The notes below the pieces were generated by a model. It ran no database searches, was not told where the DNA came from, and saw nothing but the letters and a program-made list of their open reading frames with translations. This document shows positions 1 to 7,728 of a DNA stretch of 64,000 nucleotides, piece by piece. A program made the position numbers and the translations under genes. The stretch is from the NCBI RefSeq assembly GCF_014635825.1, contig NZ_BMDO01000004.1, positions 248,001-312,000 of the forward strand, read 5' to 3'. Every line of letters starts with the position of its first letter. Positions within the stretch are counted from its first letter, which is position 1. Origin of the DNA: Mucilaginibacter galii. GTDB lineage: Bacteria; Bacteroidota; Bacteroidia; Sphingobacteriales; Sphingobacteriaceae.

Positions 1-1
1 A

Positions 2-280
2 ACGGTACGTTCGTTATTTATTATTGCGCCCGATAAAACTATTAAATTAATCATCACTTACCCAGCATCAACCGGTCGTAATTTCCAGGAAGTTTTACGG
101 GTGATTGATTCCCTGCAATTAACCGCCAAGTACAGCGTAGCCACACCGGCCGACTGGAAAGAAGGAGAGGACGTTGTAATTACGCCTGCTGTTAAAGATG
201 AGGACGTAGAAGCCAAGTTTCCTAAAGGACATACCCGCGTTAAACCATATTTGCGCATAACGCCACAGCCTAATAAGTAA
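2..280 (+). CDS. Peroxiredoxin, C-terminal part (partial at window edge)
   Basis: This is the last 92 residues of a gene that begins before the window. The readable frame contains the segment SLFIIAPDKTIKLIITYPAS, then TGRNFQEVLRVIDSLQ, and ends with a long polar tail (KFPKGHTRVKPYLRITPQ). That arrangement is typical of the 1-Cys peroxiredoxin (Prx6) group, which reduces peroxides in the cytoplasm with a single N-terminal peroxidatic cysteine. In this family TGRN(F)xExLRxxDSLQ precedes the C-terminal dimerisation domain. The catalytic cysteine lies outside the window, so activity cannot be checked. The frame is open from base 2 to a TAA stop at 278-280. The family call is by motif recognition and is fairly secure. 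Confidence 0.85.
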   Translation, partial: TVRSLFIIAPDKTIKLIITYPASTGRNFQEVLRVIDSLQLTAKYSVATPADWKEGEDVVITPAVKDEDVEAKFPKGHTRVKPYLRITPQPNK

Positions 281-298
281 TACTTATTAATGGCTTGT

Positions 299-356
299 CA
301 GTCTGAGCTTGTCGAAGACTTGTACGCTTTACCAAGTATTCTACAAGCTCAGACTG
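299..356. repeat. REP-like palindrome, family A, copy 1
   Basis: The left arm (299-321) carries CTGAGCTTGTCGAAGAC and the right arm (334-356) is its near-perfect reverse complement, with a loop of about 12 bases. The same element recurs, more or less degenerate, at 9721-9840 (two units), 25682-25741 and 38641-38698. Short imperfect palindromes scattered between genes are typical of REP elements mobilised by RAYT-type transposases. No such transposase is in this window. Confidence 0.8.
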
Positions 357-426
357 AAAGTGTAGTATGTACTCTGTTACATTGTCAATCGCTGCATGAC
401 AAAAACCAGTCGGTTACCTATCGTGC

Positions 427-453
427 AGAGATTGCTTCGTACCTCGCAATGAC
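427..453. repeat. Family-C repeat, partial (right half)
   Basis: The sequence reads GAGATTGCTTCG then CTCGCAATGAC, the same end as the complete family-C element at 20181-20273. A left arm is only faintly recognisable around 380-402, so this looks like a decayed or truncated copy. Confidence 0.55.
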
Positions 454-471
454 GGGTTTTTATAAGACTTT

Positions 472-565
472 GTCATCTCGAACGACAGTGAGAGATCCTG
501 TTCAAAATGCAAAGTTTTACGACACGCATGTTCGAACAGGATTTCTCGTTATCACTCGAAATGAC
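472..565. repeat. Palindromic repeat, family B
   Basis: Two 32-base arms (472-503 and 534-565) are imperfect reverse complements. They start and end with GTCAT/ATGAC and share the core GATCCTGTTC or its complement, with a 30-base centre. The element could form a long hairpin in RNA or DNA. Only one full copy is in this window, with a partial arm just to the right near 586-613. Confidence 0.65.
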
Positions 566-638
566 ACGGGATTTTATTGAGAATGCTGTCATCTTGTTAT
601 TACTCGAAATGAAAAGAAGTTTAGAGCGATAAGCTTAT

Positions 639-1166
639 TTACTTCAGCTCTTTTTTCATCAACAAATCGGTTTGCTTGTCGTTGCCCAGCATAAAGTCGT
701 GGCTTCCGCAGTGGCTAAAGCCCATGCGTTCGTATAAGTGAATGGCGTTGTAATTGTGTTCCCACACGCCAAGCCAAATAAAGTCGTTATTGTTTTTTAA
801 TGCCTGGGTAAAGGCAATGTCGAGCAGTTGTTTTCCTATTTGTTTGCCTTGGTAAGCAGCGAGTACATACAGGCGTTCCACCTCCAGGCTGTTTTGATCT
901 TTAAATTCGTTTTGGGCAGTCCCGGTATTGAGCTTTAAAAAACCGGTTACCTCATTACTAACCAGCGCAAAGTAAAAGTTGGAGCCGGGTGTTTTCAATT
1001 CGTTGGTGAGCTGTTGGATGGTAAATGACTGGGCTGCGTAAGCATCCATATCATCGGCATTATTCAAATGCCCAAAAGCAGCATAAAATGTTTCACTGCT
1101 CATGTTAGCCAACAGGTCAACATCTGCCACGGTAATAGATTGTATCTTAATTACAGAAGGAGTCAT
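639..1166 (-). CDS. GNAT family N-acetyltransferase
   Basis: A 175-residue cytoplasmic enzyme with a single GNAT fold. Visible signatures are the beta-4 strand VERLYVLAAY, the acetyl-CoA pyrophosphate-binding loop YQGKQIGKQLL (residues about 105-115), and the C-terminal segment IWLGVWEHNYNAIHLYERMGF, which matches the N-x-x-A-x-x-x-Y-x-x-x-GF motif of the family. GNAT proteins transfer acetyl groups from acetyl-CoA to amines, and the substrate here cannot be predicted. It starts 20 bases after the stop of the membrane-protein gene upstream on the same strand. It is therefore probably the last gene of the sigma factor operon (2260 to 639). The family is certain and the role is unknown. Confidence 0.9.
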   Translation of the reverse strand: MTPSVIKIQSITVADVDLLANMSSETFYAAFGHLNNADDMDAYAAQSFTIQQLTNELKTPGSNFYFALVSNEVTGFLKLNTGTAQNEFKDQNSLEVERLYVLAAYQGKQIGKQLLDIAFTQALKNNNDFIWLGVWEHNYNAIHLYERMGFSHCGSHDFMLGNDKQTDLLMKKELK

Positions 1167-1185
1167 TATTTAATTATCCTCGTAA

Positions 1186-1776
1186 CTATTCAAATTGCCC
1201 TTCTAATCTTTCCAGACGCTCTATTAAATAGCTAACACGCTTTTCTTCGCGTTTAATAAGCCTGTCTTTAAGGTAGAATATGGAAAATAAAATGTAGGCC
1301 GCGCAAACAGTATAATAGATGATTTTGAATATTAGGGGCTTGTTTTGAAATACCTCGATGGTGTACAACGAAATACCAAGGCAAAGCATCAGCGCAAACC
1401 AATAGTAAAACCTGCCATTGAGGTAAGCGCGGCGTTTTTGATATTCTTTTAAGCTGTTAAGGTAAGCGCCAGGGTTAAGCGTTAAATCATGACGCGAAAT
1501 GGTGCGGTAATCGCCTATCTGCAAAACCAGATAGCTTATCATCCCGGCCAGCATCACAAATAAGCCGATATAACTCAAGCGCTGCTCAAATACGGCAAAC
1601 AGGGTTAAGCCTACGGTAAACACAATAGCAATGGAGATACTTATAATTCCCCATAGTACTTTATTCTCTAATATATTTATTCCCTTTTTTATCTGTTTCA
1701 GCACATCATCCACCGAAAGCCTGGGTTGCTTTGGTTGTTCTTGCCAAACCGATAGCAGGTGATCAAAGTCTTTCAT
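1186..1776 (-). CDS. Membrane protein paired with ECF sigma factor (possible anti-sigma factor)
   Basis: A 196-residue protein with a soluble N-terminus of about 40 residues (HLLSVWQEQPKQPRL) followed by four predicted membrane helices, near residues 42-62, 68-87, 122-142 and 148-168. The tail is charged (RLIKREEKRVSYLIERLERL) and probably helical. Its start overlaps the end of the sigma factor gene by 14 bases, so the two are translationally coupled. ECF sigma factors are usually held inactive by a membrane protein encoded just downstream, and position plus topology suggest that role. It is not a recognisable FecR or zinc-binding anti-sigma protein, since no HxxxCxxC motif is present. The regulatory role is inferred from context only. 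Confidence 0.7.
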   Translation of the reverse strand: MKDFDHLLSVWQEQPKQPRLSVDDVLKQIKKGINILENKVLWGIISISIAIVFTVGLTLFAVFEQRLSYIGLFVMLAGMISYLVLQIGDYRTISRHDLTLNPGAYLNSLKEYQKRRAYLNGRFYYWFALMLCLGISLYTIEVFQNKPLIFKIIYYTVCAAYILFSIFYLKDRLIKREEKRVSYLIERLERLEGQFE

Positions 1777-2260
1777 ATTGGTTATATAAATCGGTTAGCC
1801 TTTGTTTAATACGATGAATTTTAACGCGAAGATTACCTTCGGATATACCCGATATTTCGGCAATTTCGGGGTAGGGCAGTTCATCAAGCACCATAGTAAT
1901 AATTATCCTTTCAGATTCTTCGAGCTTGGCAATACACTTGTACAGCAAAGCTATCTGTTCGTTCTTTTCCGAAAACTCTTCCCTCCGGGTTTCGGCCAGT
2001 TGAGGAGTCAGTTCTTCTTTGGCTTGTCGTTTTTCTGAGCGTAAATAAGTTAAACAGGTGTTTACCGCTATACGGTAGATCCAGGTGGAGATCATGGCCG
2101 TGTTGCGGAACTTGTCGAGGTTTTGCCAAACCTTCACAAAAGTTTCCTGTAACAGGTCATGCGCCGCATCTTCATCGCCGGTATAGCCGTAACACAAACG
2201 GTATATCTTTTTTGAGTTCGATTCAAATATCTGCCTGAAGGCAGCATCTTTATCAGCCAC
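1763..2260 (-). CDS. RNA polymerase sigma factor, ECF subfamily
   Basis: A 165-residue sigma-70 family protein with only regions 2 and 4. Region 2 is seen in FRQIFESNSKKIYRLCYGYT, AAHDLLQETFVKVWQNLDKF and the promoter-melting part ISTWIYRIAVNTCLTYLRSE. Region 4 is seen in LEESERIIITMVLDELPYPE followed by EIAEISGISEGNLRVKIHRI, a helix-turn-helix that reads the -35 element. The length is normal for the group. It is the first gene of a leftward operon with the overlapping membrane protein and a GNAT gene. ECF factors often activate their own promoter in response to an envelope signal, and the signal here is unknown. The start codon at 2260 fits the family N-terminus. Confidence 0.95.
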   Translation of the reverse strand: MADKDAAFRQIFESNSKKIYRLCYGYTGDEDAAHDLLQETFVKVWQNLDKFRNTAMISTWIYRIAVNTCLTYLRSEKRQAKEELTPQLAETRREEFSEKNEQIALLYKCIAKLEESERIIITMVLDELPYPEIAEISGISEGNLRVKIHRIKQRLTDLYNQYERL

Positions 2261-2312
2261 GGTTGAAATTATGATTAGTTGTGATGTTTAGATTGGCGAA
2301 AGATAAGAATTG

Positions 2313-2837
2313 TTACAGGTAATCTTGTTTATTTATCCAGCTCAGCTTTTCATCAGCCTCTTGCACCACCTTCTCAAACCCGGCCTGGTGGTCGTATTGC
2401 AAATCCTCATGTAAAGCACCTATAAGCTTCGCTACTTTTTCCAGCTGTTTATGAAGCAGTTGACGCAGGGGTTTATAGCCTGTGCGTTTGTCTACATGAT
2501 TAACGTATTGCTGGCAGTAGTAGAGCAGCAGATCTATTTCGGCTGGTTTAGAAGCCATAAATTTAGTGTGCTTGGTAATCAATTTCAAAATTTTACGCAT
2601 GCTTTTAGCCGCATAATAGTAATGGGAGGGCAGCTCGTTAAACAAGGTGTCCATTTCTTGCTTGATGCCTTCTATGTAGCCATCGTGATTATTGGCCTCA
2701 AACAACAGGTAAGACAGCAGTTCTTTGTTCTCTTTTTTATATTTAGACAGGCGCAGGCACAAATCGGCCAGCTGGCTGCCGCTTAAGTGCTGTAATTCCT
2801 TTTTTATTGCTTGTAAATTGTAAGTGTTTACCCCCAT
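2313..2837 (-). CDS. Hypothetical helical protein
   Basis: I do not recognise this 174-residue protein. It is rich in Lys, Leu and Glu, has no signal peptide or membrane segment, and is probably all alpha-helical (ELQHLSGSQLADLCLRLSKY; KLITKHTKFM; LLHKQLEKVAKLIGALHEDL). It has several Tyr/His runs (LPSHYYYAAKSM) but no known catalytic motif. It has its own likely promoter (a perfect TAnnTTTG at 2858-2865 on this strand) and ends 52 bases before the sigma factor start. It could be read through into that operon. The normal codon use and long open frame argue that it is real. Confidence 0.75.
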   Translation of the reverse strand: MGVNTYNLQAIKKELQHLSGSQLADLCLRLSKYKKENKELLSYLLFEANNHDGYIEGIKQEMDTLFNELPSHYYYAAKSMRKILKLITKHTKFMASKPAEIDLLLYYCQQYVNHVDKRTGYKPLRQLLHKQLEKVAKLIGALHEDLQYDHQAGFEKVVQEADEKLSWINKQDYL

Positions 2838-2857
2838 ACCGTCACATTAAATTTTAC

Positions 2858-2865
2858 CAAAATTA
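2858..2865 (-). promoter_or_regulatory. Bacteroidota -7 element, TAATTTTG
   Basis: The minus strand reads TAATTTTG, an exact match to the TAnnTTTG consensus of the Bacteroidota primary sigma factor. It lies 20 bases upstream of the ATG at 2837. No clear TTG -33 element is visible at the expected distance, so the assignment rests on this element and its position. Confidence 0.45.
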
Positions 2866-2900
2866 TAATTAATTGTAGCTTAGTTCCCTTAATCCGTTGC

Positions 2901-4274
2901 ATGAAACAAAGTAAACTTACCCTTTTTATTTTTATTGCCCTGGTAGCCGGTGTTATTGCCGGTTATTTATATAACGTATATGTTATTAACGAGTATAACA
3001 ATAATATAACCGTTGCCGAAGCCCGTACAAAGACTATAGATACCAGATTGGTTAAGTTAACCGATACCACCGTAACGGAGTATGCCACCCTTAAAGCCCA
3101 GCGCGTAAAAGTAGCTGCAACACGTAAAGAGAATGATACCATCCGCGAAGACAAGCTGGTTGGCTTTAGCATTTTAAGCGATATATTTCTGCGCCTTATT
3201 AAAATGATAGTAGCGCCTCTGGTATTCACCACATTGGTGGTAGGGGTAGCCAAGGTGGGCGATATTGGCGCCGTTGGCCGTATTGGGGGTAAAACCATGC
3301 TTTGGTTTGTAAGTGCCACGCTGGTATCATTAGCGTTGGGTATGCTGCTGGTTAACTTTTTTAAACCCGGCGAAACGATGCACATTCCGCTGCCCGACAG
3401 TCATTTAAGCACAGGTATTCAAAAAGCGGCATTATCCCTACGCGATTTTATCAGCCATGTTTTCCCTAAAAGCTTTGTGGAAGCCATGGCCAATAACGAG
3501 ATACTGCAAATTGTAGTGTTTGCCTTGTTCTTCGGTGTGGCCACAGGTGCCATTGGCGAAAAAGGAGAAGTGGTGATCAAAGCAATGGATGCCATTGCGC
3601 ATGTAATATTAAAGATAACCGGTTACGTAATGCTGGTAGCGCCGCTGGCAGTGTTTGGCGCTATAACAGCGGTTATTGCAAGGCAGGGATTAGGAATTTT
3701 GTCTACGTATGCCATATTTATTGGTGAGTTTTATTTCTCATTAATTGTGCTTTGGCTGGTTATAATATTGGCTGGGTTCGTGGTATTGCGTAAACGTGCA
3801 TTAACGCTGGTTAATCGCATTAAAGATGCTATGCTGATAGCTTTCAGTACTTCAACCAGTGAAGCCGCTTATCCACGCATCTTAATGGAGCTGGAGCGCT
3901 TTGGTTGCAATAACAAGATCGTAAGCTTTGTTCTGCCTTTAGGTTACTCTTTCAACTTGGACGGTAGTATGATGTACATGACCTTTGCCTCATTGTTCCT
4001 GGCGCAATCTTACGGTATTCACTTAAGTTTTGGTCAACAGCTTTCTATGTTGTTGGTGCTTATGCTCACCAGTAAAGGTATTGCGGGCGTGCCCCGTGCC
4101 TCGCTGGTGGTTATTGCAGGCACCATCTCTATGTTCAATATCCCTGAAGCCGGTTTGGCTTTACTGATCGGGATAGATCCTTTGTTGGATATGGGCCGTT
4201 CGGCTACCAACGTTTTAGGTAATGCCATGGCCACTGCGGTAGTGAGCAAGTGGGAGGGAGAACTCAAAGATTAA
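2901..4274 (+). CDS. Dicarboxylate/amino acid:cation symporter (DAACS family)
   Basis: A 457-residue inner-membrane secondary transporter of the GltP/DctA/GltPh family, which imports C4-dicarboxylates or acidic amino acids with protons or sodium. Visible hallmarks are FLRLIKMIVAPLVFTTLVVG in TM3, the re-entrant loop SFVLPLGYSFNLDGSMMYMT corresponding to the NxDG cation/substrate motif, and GRSATNVLGNAMATAVV in TM8 with the conserved Asp/Arg/Asn set. HP1 contains the serine-rich segment AFSTSTSEAAYPRI. After TM1 there is an extra soluble loop of about 55 residues (TVAEARTKTIDTRL onward) that is longer than in GltP. Exact substrate specificity cannot be read. It stands alone. Confidence 0.93.
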   Translation: MKQSKLTLFIFIALVAGVIAGYLYNVYVINEYNNNITVAEARTKTIDTRLVKLTDTTVTEYATLKAQRVKVAATRKENDTIREDKLVGFSILSDIFLRLIKMIVAPLVFTTLVVGVAKVGDIGAVGRIGGKTMLWFVSATLVSLALGMLLVNFFKPGETMHIPLPDSHLSTGIQKAALSLRDFISHVFPKSFVEAMANNEILQIVVFALFFGVATGAIGEKGEVVIKAMDAIAHVILKITGYVMLVAPLAVFGAITAVIARQGLGILSTYAIFIGEFYFSLIVLWLVIILAGFVVLRKRALTLVNRIKDAMLIAFSTSTSEAAYPRILMELERFGCNNKIVSFVLPLGYSFNLDGSMMYMTFASLFLAQSYGIHLSFGQQLSMLLVLMLTSKGIAGVPRASLVVIAGTISMFNIPEAGLALLIGIDPLLDMGRSATNVLGNAMATAVVSKWEGELKD

Positions 4275-4359
4275 AATTGCAAAGCCCGCGAGTGTTGCTC
4301 ATAATTTCTGCATATGCTTATTCATGTAAAAATGACTGTATAATTAAATACAATTGGTC

Positions 4360-4367
4360 TATTTTTG
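4360..4367 (+). promoter_or_regulatory. Bacteroidota -7 element, TATTTTTG
   Basis: The sequence TATTTTTG matches TAnnTTTG and is 33 bases before the ATG at 4401. It argues that the gene starts at 4401, because an alternative upstream TTG (4365) would sit inside the promoter itself. No clear -33 TTG is seen. Confidence 0.45.
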
Positions 4368-4400
4368 CGGCTTTATAACGAAGCAATTTTTAGAACAAAC

Positions 4401-4907
4401 ATGACTGATAAATCAAAGAAGATATTTTTCGCGCTTACGATCATTGTTCCTATACTGGCCTACTGCTTTTACTATTATGGTATGATGGTTAAGAATGCCC
4501 CGTACCGTTTTGCAGATTTCCAGTACCTGCGCTTTGAGTATGGGTTGGGCGATAGTATGGTGAATAAGTATAACTCCAAAACCGGATTTTACCAGTACAC
4601 CACCAAGAGCGGCAAATTGAAACAGATGAACATGCAGTTATCGAAAGATAACCTCCTTTACCTACACCGTAAGGCAGCCGATCTGGGTTTCTGGAACTTC
4701 CCTGAAGTTGAAAGAGGAGATACAACAGGCGATAAGAAGATCAAAACCCTGCATTACTTAATTGAGTTTGTTTATAAAGATAAAACTAAGAAAGTGCTTT
4801 TTGACCAGGACTTTGACGGCGACATTGCACTTAAAGATGCTAACATGCGCTTGATCAAGGAAATACAAAGCGTTTTAGATGAGCAAGAAGAGCATTTGGC
4901 TAAATAG
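4401..4907 (+). CDS. Hypothetical membrane-anchored protein
   Basis: A protein of 168 residues with one N-terminal hydrophobic helix (IFFALTIIVPILAYCFYYYG), which is likely a membrane anchor or uncleaved signal. A soluble domain of about 140 residues follows (residues about 30-168). That domain contains YNSKTGFYQYTTKSGKLKQM and a C-terminal part ending in ALKDANMRLIKEIQSVLDEQ. I know no catalytic motif in it. The ATG at 4401 is preferred over an in-frame TTG 36 bases upstream because the longer form would overlap the promoter element and add a non-signal-like leader. A strong bidirectional terminator follows. The function is unknown. Confidence 0.75.
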   Translation: MTDKSKKIFFALTIIVPILAYCFYYYGMMVKNAPYRFADFQYLRFEYGLGDSMVNKYNSKTGFYQYTTKSGKLKQMNMQLSKDNLLYLHRKAADLGFWNFPEVERGDTTGDKKIKTLHYLIEFVYKDKTKKVLFDQDFDGDIALKDANMRLIKEIQSVLDEQEEHLAK

Positions 4908-4940
4908 CTGCCAGATAAGTATAACAAGATAAGGCTAAAC

Positions 4941-4979
4941 AAAAAAACCATCGCTTCTTATGAAGCGATGGTTTTTTTG
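4941..4979. terminator. Bidirectional intrinsic terminator
   Basis: A 12-base stem (AACCATCGCTTC with its complement, loop TTAT) is flanked by A7 on the left and T7 on the right. It can terminate both the rightward gene ending at 4907 and the leftward nfu gene ending at 4999. Confidence 0.85.
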
Positions 4980-4998
4980 TTTATGCTGTATTTGCTGC

Positions 4999-5547
4999 TT
5001 AAAGCGCTTCAGATACTACTTCCTGCACTTCGGGAACCATGCGTTTTAGCAGGTTCTCTATACCGGATTTAAGGGTAAGGGTTGATGACGGGCAGCCGCT
5101 GCATGAACCACGCAACTCTACAGTAACCACGCCTTCGTTAAAAGATTTATAGCTGATAGCGCCACCATCCTGCTCTACTGCAGGGCGTACATAATCGTGC
5201 AAAATCTGCTGTATTTTAATCTCAGAATCGGTACCTTCAAAGTTCACTTCTTCCTGCTCAGCTTCCTGAACGGTCAGTTCCGACTCAACGGCACCTTTAA
5301 CAAACTCCTTCAGTATAGGTTCAATGTCTTCCCAGTCGGTACCCTCAGTTTTAGTTACCGTTACAAAGTTGCTGGCGAAAAACACACCGTTAACAAACGA
5401 AAACTTGTATAACTCTTTCGCAAAAGTAGATTTTTCTGCACTTTCTTTATTTGGATAATCTACGCTGCCATTAATCAGCAGTTTGTTCACGATGAACTTC
5501 ATAGTTGCCGGGTTCGGCGTAGATTCGGTATATACGTTGATATTCAT
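4999..5547 (-). CDS. Nfu/NifU family iron-sulfur cluster carrier
   Basis: A 182-residue cytoplasmic protein with two domains. The N-terminal Nfu_N domain (residues about 3-90) starts with VYTESTPNPATMKFIVNK, a hallmark of the family. The C-terminal NifU domain (about 108-180) contains VRPAVEQDGGAISY and the cluster-binding motif RGSCSGCPSS with cysteines at about 149 and 152. Proteins of this kind accept [4Fe-4S] clusters and pass them to target enzymes. It stands 83 bases after the start of purB on the same strand and may be co-transcribed, though the pathways are unrelated. The length and both motifs are complete, so it should be functional. Confidence 0.93.
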   Translation of the reverse strand: MNINVYTESTPNPATMKFIVNKLLINGSVDYPNKESAEKSTFAKELYKFSFVNGVFFASNFVTVTKTEGTDWEDIEPILKEFVKGAVESELTVQEAEQEEVNFEGTDSEIKIQQILHDYVRPAVEQDGGAISYKSFNEGVVTVELRGSCSGCPSSTLTLKSGIENLLKRMVPEVQEVVSEAL

Positions 5548-5630
5548 AAGAGACTATTTTGAATTAGAACAAATTTAAACAGCTTTTTGATTTAACAATG
5601 AAGTGCATAGTCATTTTACTTCAACATGAC

Positions 5631-6974
5631 TTATACGCCGGTGTAATTTGACGGCGTAATTTGCTTTAGCTCAGTCTTCACGGCATCACTTACATCAAGT
5701 CCGTTTACAAATTCGGCAATGCTTTCAGCGTTTATTTTTTGATTGGTGCGTGTAAGGTCTTTTAAGGCCTCGTAAGGGTTTGGAAAATTCTCGCGGCGAA
5801 GTATAGTCTGGATTGCTTCAGCAACTACTGCCCAGTTATCATCAAGGTCTTGTTGTATTGCAGCTTCGTTAAGCAATAACTTGCTTAAACCACGAATGCT
5901 TGATTTAATGGCAATAAGGGTATGTGCTACCGGAACGCCGATATTACGCAAAACGGTAGAGTCGGTTAAATCACGTTGCAGGCGCGATACAGGCAGTTTA
6001 GCGGCCAGGTGCTCAAATAATGCATTAGCTATACCTACGTTGCCCTCTGAGTTTTCAAAATCTATAGGGTTAACTTTATGCGGCATAGCCGATGAGCCAA
6101 CCTCGCCGGCTTTGATCTTTTGTTTAAAATAGTTCATGGATATGTAGCTCCACATATCGCGGTCTAAATCCAAAATAATATTGTTGATGCGCTTTAAAGC
6201 ATCGCAATGGGCGGCAAAGTTATCATAGTGCTCTATCTGTGTAGTGTGCTGCGAACGTTTAAGGCCTAATGTTTCGTTCACGAAATTATTTCCGAAGGTA
6301 GTCCAGTCAATAGTAGGGTAAGCTACATAATGAGCATTAAAGTTACCGGAGGCACCGCCAAACTTTGCCGAATAAGGGATGGCTTTAGCTAAGATCAACT
6401 GACCTTCTACGCGCTCAATAAATACTTCAATTTCTTTTCCCAAACGTGTTGGCGAAGCGGGCTGACCGTGAGTGTGTGCCAGCATAGGCACGGCTTTCCA
6501 ATCCTGCGCATAACCTTTTAGCACGCCAAGTAAATCATCAATAGCAGGGTAATAAACATCGTGTAGCGCTTGCTTAAATGAATAAGGGATTGCGGTGTTA
6601 TTAATATCTTGTGAGGTTAGTCCAAAATGGATAAACTCTTTGTAATCCTGTAAACCCAAACCATCAAATTCTTGCTTAATAAAATACTCTACTGCCTTCA
6701 CATCGTGATTGGTAGTTTTCTCAATGTCTTTAATTACCTGGGCATTGCTTTCTGAAAACTGCTGGTAGATAGCCCGCAGGTTCGCGTATTTCGCTTTATT
6801 GAATGCTGCTAACTGAGGCAACGGATGCTGGCAAAGGGCTATGAAATATTCAATTTCTACCTGCACCCGGTATTTGATGAGTGCAAATTCGGAAAAATAA
6901 GGAGCCAGCGATACGGTAGCATTATGATAACGGCCATCAACAGGTGATATGGCCATAAGCGAGGTTAGCGACAT
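5631..6974 (-). CDS. purB: Adenylosuccinate lyase
   Basis: A 447-residue enzyme of the fumarase/aspartase superfamily. It cleaves SAICAR to AICAR plus fumarate and adenylosuccinate to AMP plus fumarate in purine synthesis. The superfamily signature GSSAMPHKVNPIDFENSEGN is present at about residues 290-310, with the catalytic serine in the flexible loop. The segment TTNHDVKAVEYFIKQ and the catalytic-histidine region LAHTHGQPASPTRLGKE are also clear. It begins MSLTSLMAISPVDGRY, the usual start of the E. coli-type PurB. The length matches that type (about 456). It lies downstream of a leftward terminator at 7028-7062. Confidence 0.97.
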   Translation of the reverse strand: MSLTSLMAISPVDGRYHNATVSLAPYFSEFALIKYRVQVEIEYFIALCQHPLPQLAAFNKAKYANLRAIYQQFSESNAQVIKDIEKTTNHDVKAVEYFIKQEFDGLGLQDYKEFIHFGLTSQDINNTAIPYSFKQALHDVYYPAIDDLLGVLKGYAQDWKAVPMLAHTHGQPASPTRLGKEIEVFIERVEGQLILAKAIPYSAKFGGASGNFNAHYVAYPTIDWTTFGNNFVNETLGLKRSQHTTQIEHYDNFAAHCDALKRINNIILDLDRDMWSYISMNYFKQKIKAGEVGSSAMPHKVNPIDFENSEGNVGIANALFEHLAAKLPVSRLQRDLTDSTVLRNIGVPVAHTLIAIKSSIRGLSKLLLNEAAIQQDLDDNWAVVAEAIQTILRRENFPNPYEALKDLTRTNQKINAESIAEFVNGLDVSDAVKTELKQITPSNYTGV

Positions 6975-7027
6975 AAATTAAAATTTTGCCAAAGTTAACA
7001 AAGTAGCCGGAATGTAACTTCCTTAAA

Positions 7028-7062
7028 CAAAAAAGCTGCATCTGTTTAGGTGCAGCTTTTTT
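7028..7062 (-). terminator. Intrinsic terminator after the 7616-7080 gene
   Basis: The stem AAAGCTGCA pairs with TGCAGCTTT around the loop TCTGTTTAGG, with A6 on the left and T6 on the right. It lies just past the stop at 7080 and separates that leftward gene from purB. Confidence 0.8.
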
Positions 7063-7079
7063 GCTGGCTTTTTAAAGTA

Positions 7080-7616
7080 TTAAAAAGCAGAAGCATTCAT
7101 TCCTTTGATCAGCTTGTTGAGTTTGTTCAGTTTTTGCTGTTGCGGACTGCCCGCGTCTAAAGCATCATAAACTAAACCGGCCGCTACAGCATACACGGCG
7201 TGGTGCAGGGCATCAATAGCTACCGATTTAGGTTCCTGCTCATTAACAGGTGGTGCAGCATCATATTTAGGCAGCATTACTAATTCCGTTGCCCAAATAG
7301 CGCCAAAATGTACAAGGGTGGCCGGTATGCCTTTTAAACCGGCAAAACCTAACAAGCCACGTACTATGCCCCAAGAGGTACCGTAAGCATAATGAATTTC
7401 GTTGTTCAATTTTTCTTTTTGGCTATCATCTGCCGGGGCAGCTCCCGTAACTTGAGAGGCCACTTTAACCGGCGCGTCGCTTGGTTCACGCTTGGTTATT
7501 TTCATTTCTATCATTTGCGATAGAGTAATGGCCGCCGTACCAGCTAAACCGGCCAGTAAACCTTTACCTATTGCGCCGGCTAATTCTCCCAAAGCATTGT
7601 CCTGATGTGTTCTCAT
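7080..7616 (-). CDS. Hypothetical membrane protein
   Basis: A 178-residue protein with hydrophobic, Gly/Ala-rich stretches. These are KGLLAGLAGTAAITLSQMIE (about 18-37), GTSWGIVRGLLGFAGLKGIP with ATLVHFGAIWATELVML (about 78-118), and ALHHAVYAVAAGLVYDALD (about 136-154), so three or four membrane helices are likely. The arrangement resembles DUF1440/YagU-type inner-membrane proteins, but that is a tentative likeness from memory. It is divergent to the DUF4126 gene at 7729 and the two share a 112-base intergenic region. Both are small Gly/Ala-rich membrane proteins and could be functionally linked. No function can be given. Confidence 0.7.
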   Translation of the reverse strand: MRTHQDNALGELAGAIGKGLLAGLAGTAAITLSQMIEMKITKREPSDAPVKVASQVTGAAPADDSQKEKLNNEIHYAYGTSWGIVRGLLGFAGLKGIPATLVHFGAIWATELVMLPKYDAAPPVNEQEPKSVAIDALHHAVYAVAAGLVYDALDAGSPQQQKLNKLNKLIKGMNASAF

Positions 7617-7728
7617 AAGTAATTTTTATTTCGAGTATAACAACAGTATTTAATTATTGATTTAAATGATTGTGGTAAAACACATTGCCGGCTTTTGATG
7701 TACACATAATATAATTAAACCAGCATCT

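Larger units (their letters stand above)
281..638. repeat. Intergenic island of dispersed palindromic repeats
   Basis: No convincing gene lies here. The stretch holds a full family-A palindrome (299-356), half of a family-C element (427-453) and a full family-B palindrome (472-565). Around 586-613 there is a partial second family-B arm. An open frame across 290-580 consists entirely of repeat sequence and is not a credible gene. Confidence 0.75.

Noticed and set aside
290..580. A 96-codon open frame on the plus strand
   Set aside because: It is made up of three different dispersed repeats and has no protein-like pattern.
4365..4400. An upstream TTG start for the gene at 4401
   Set aside because: It would overlap a TATTTTTG promoter element and adds no signal-like or conserved sequence.
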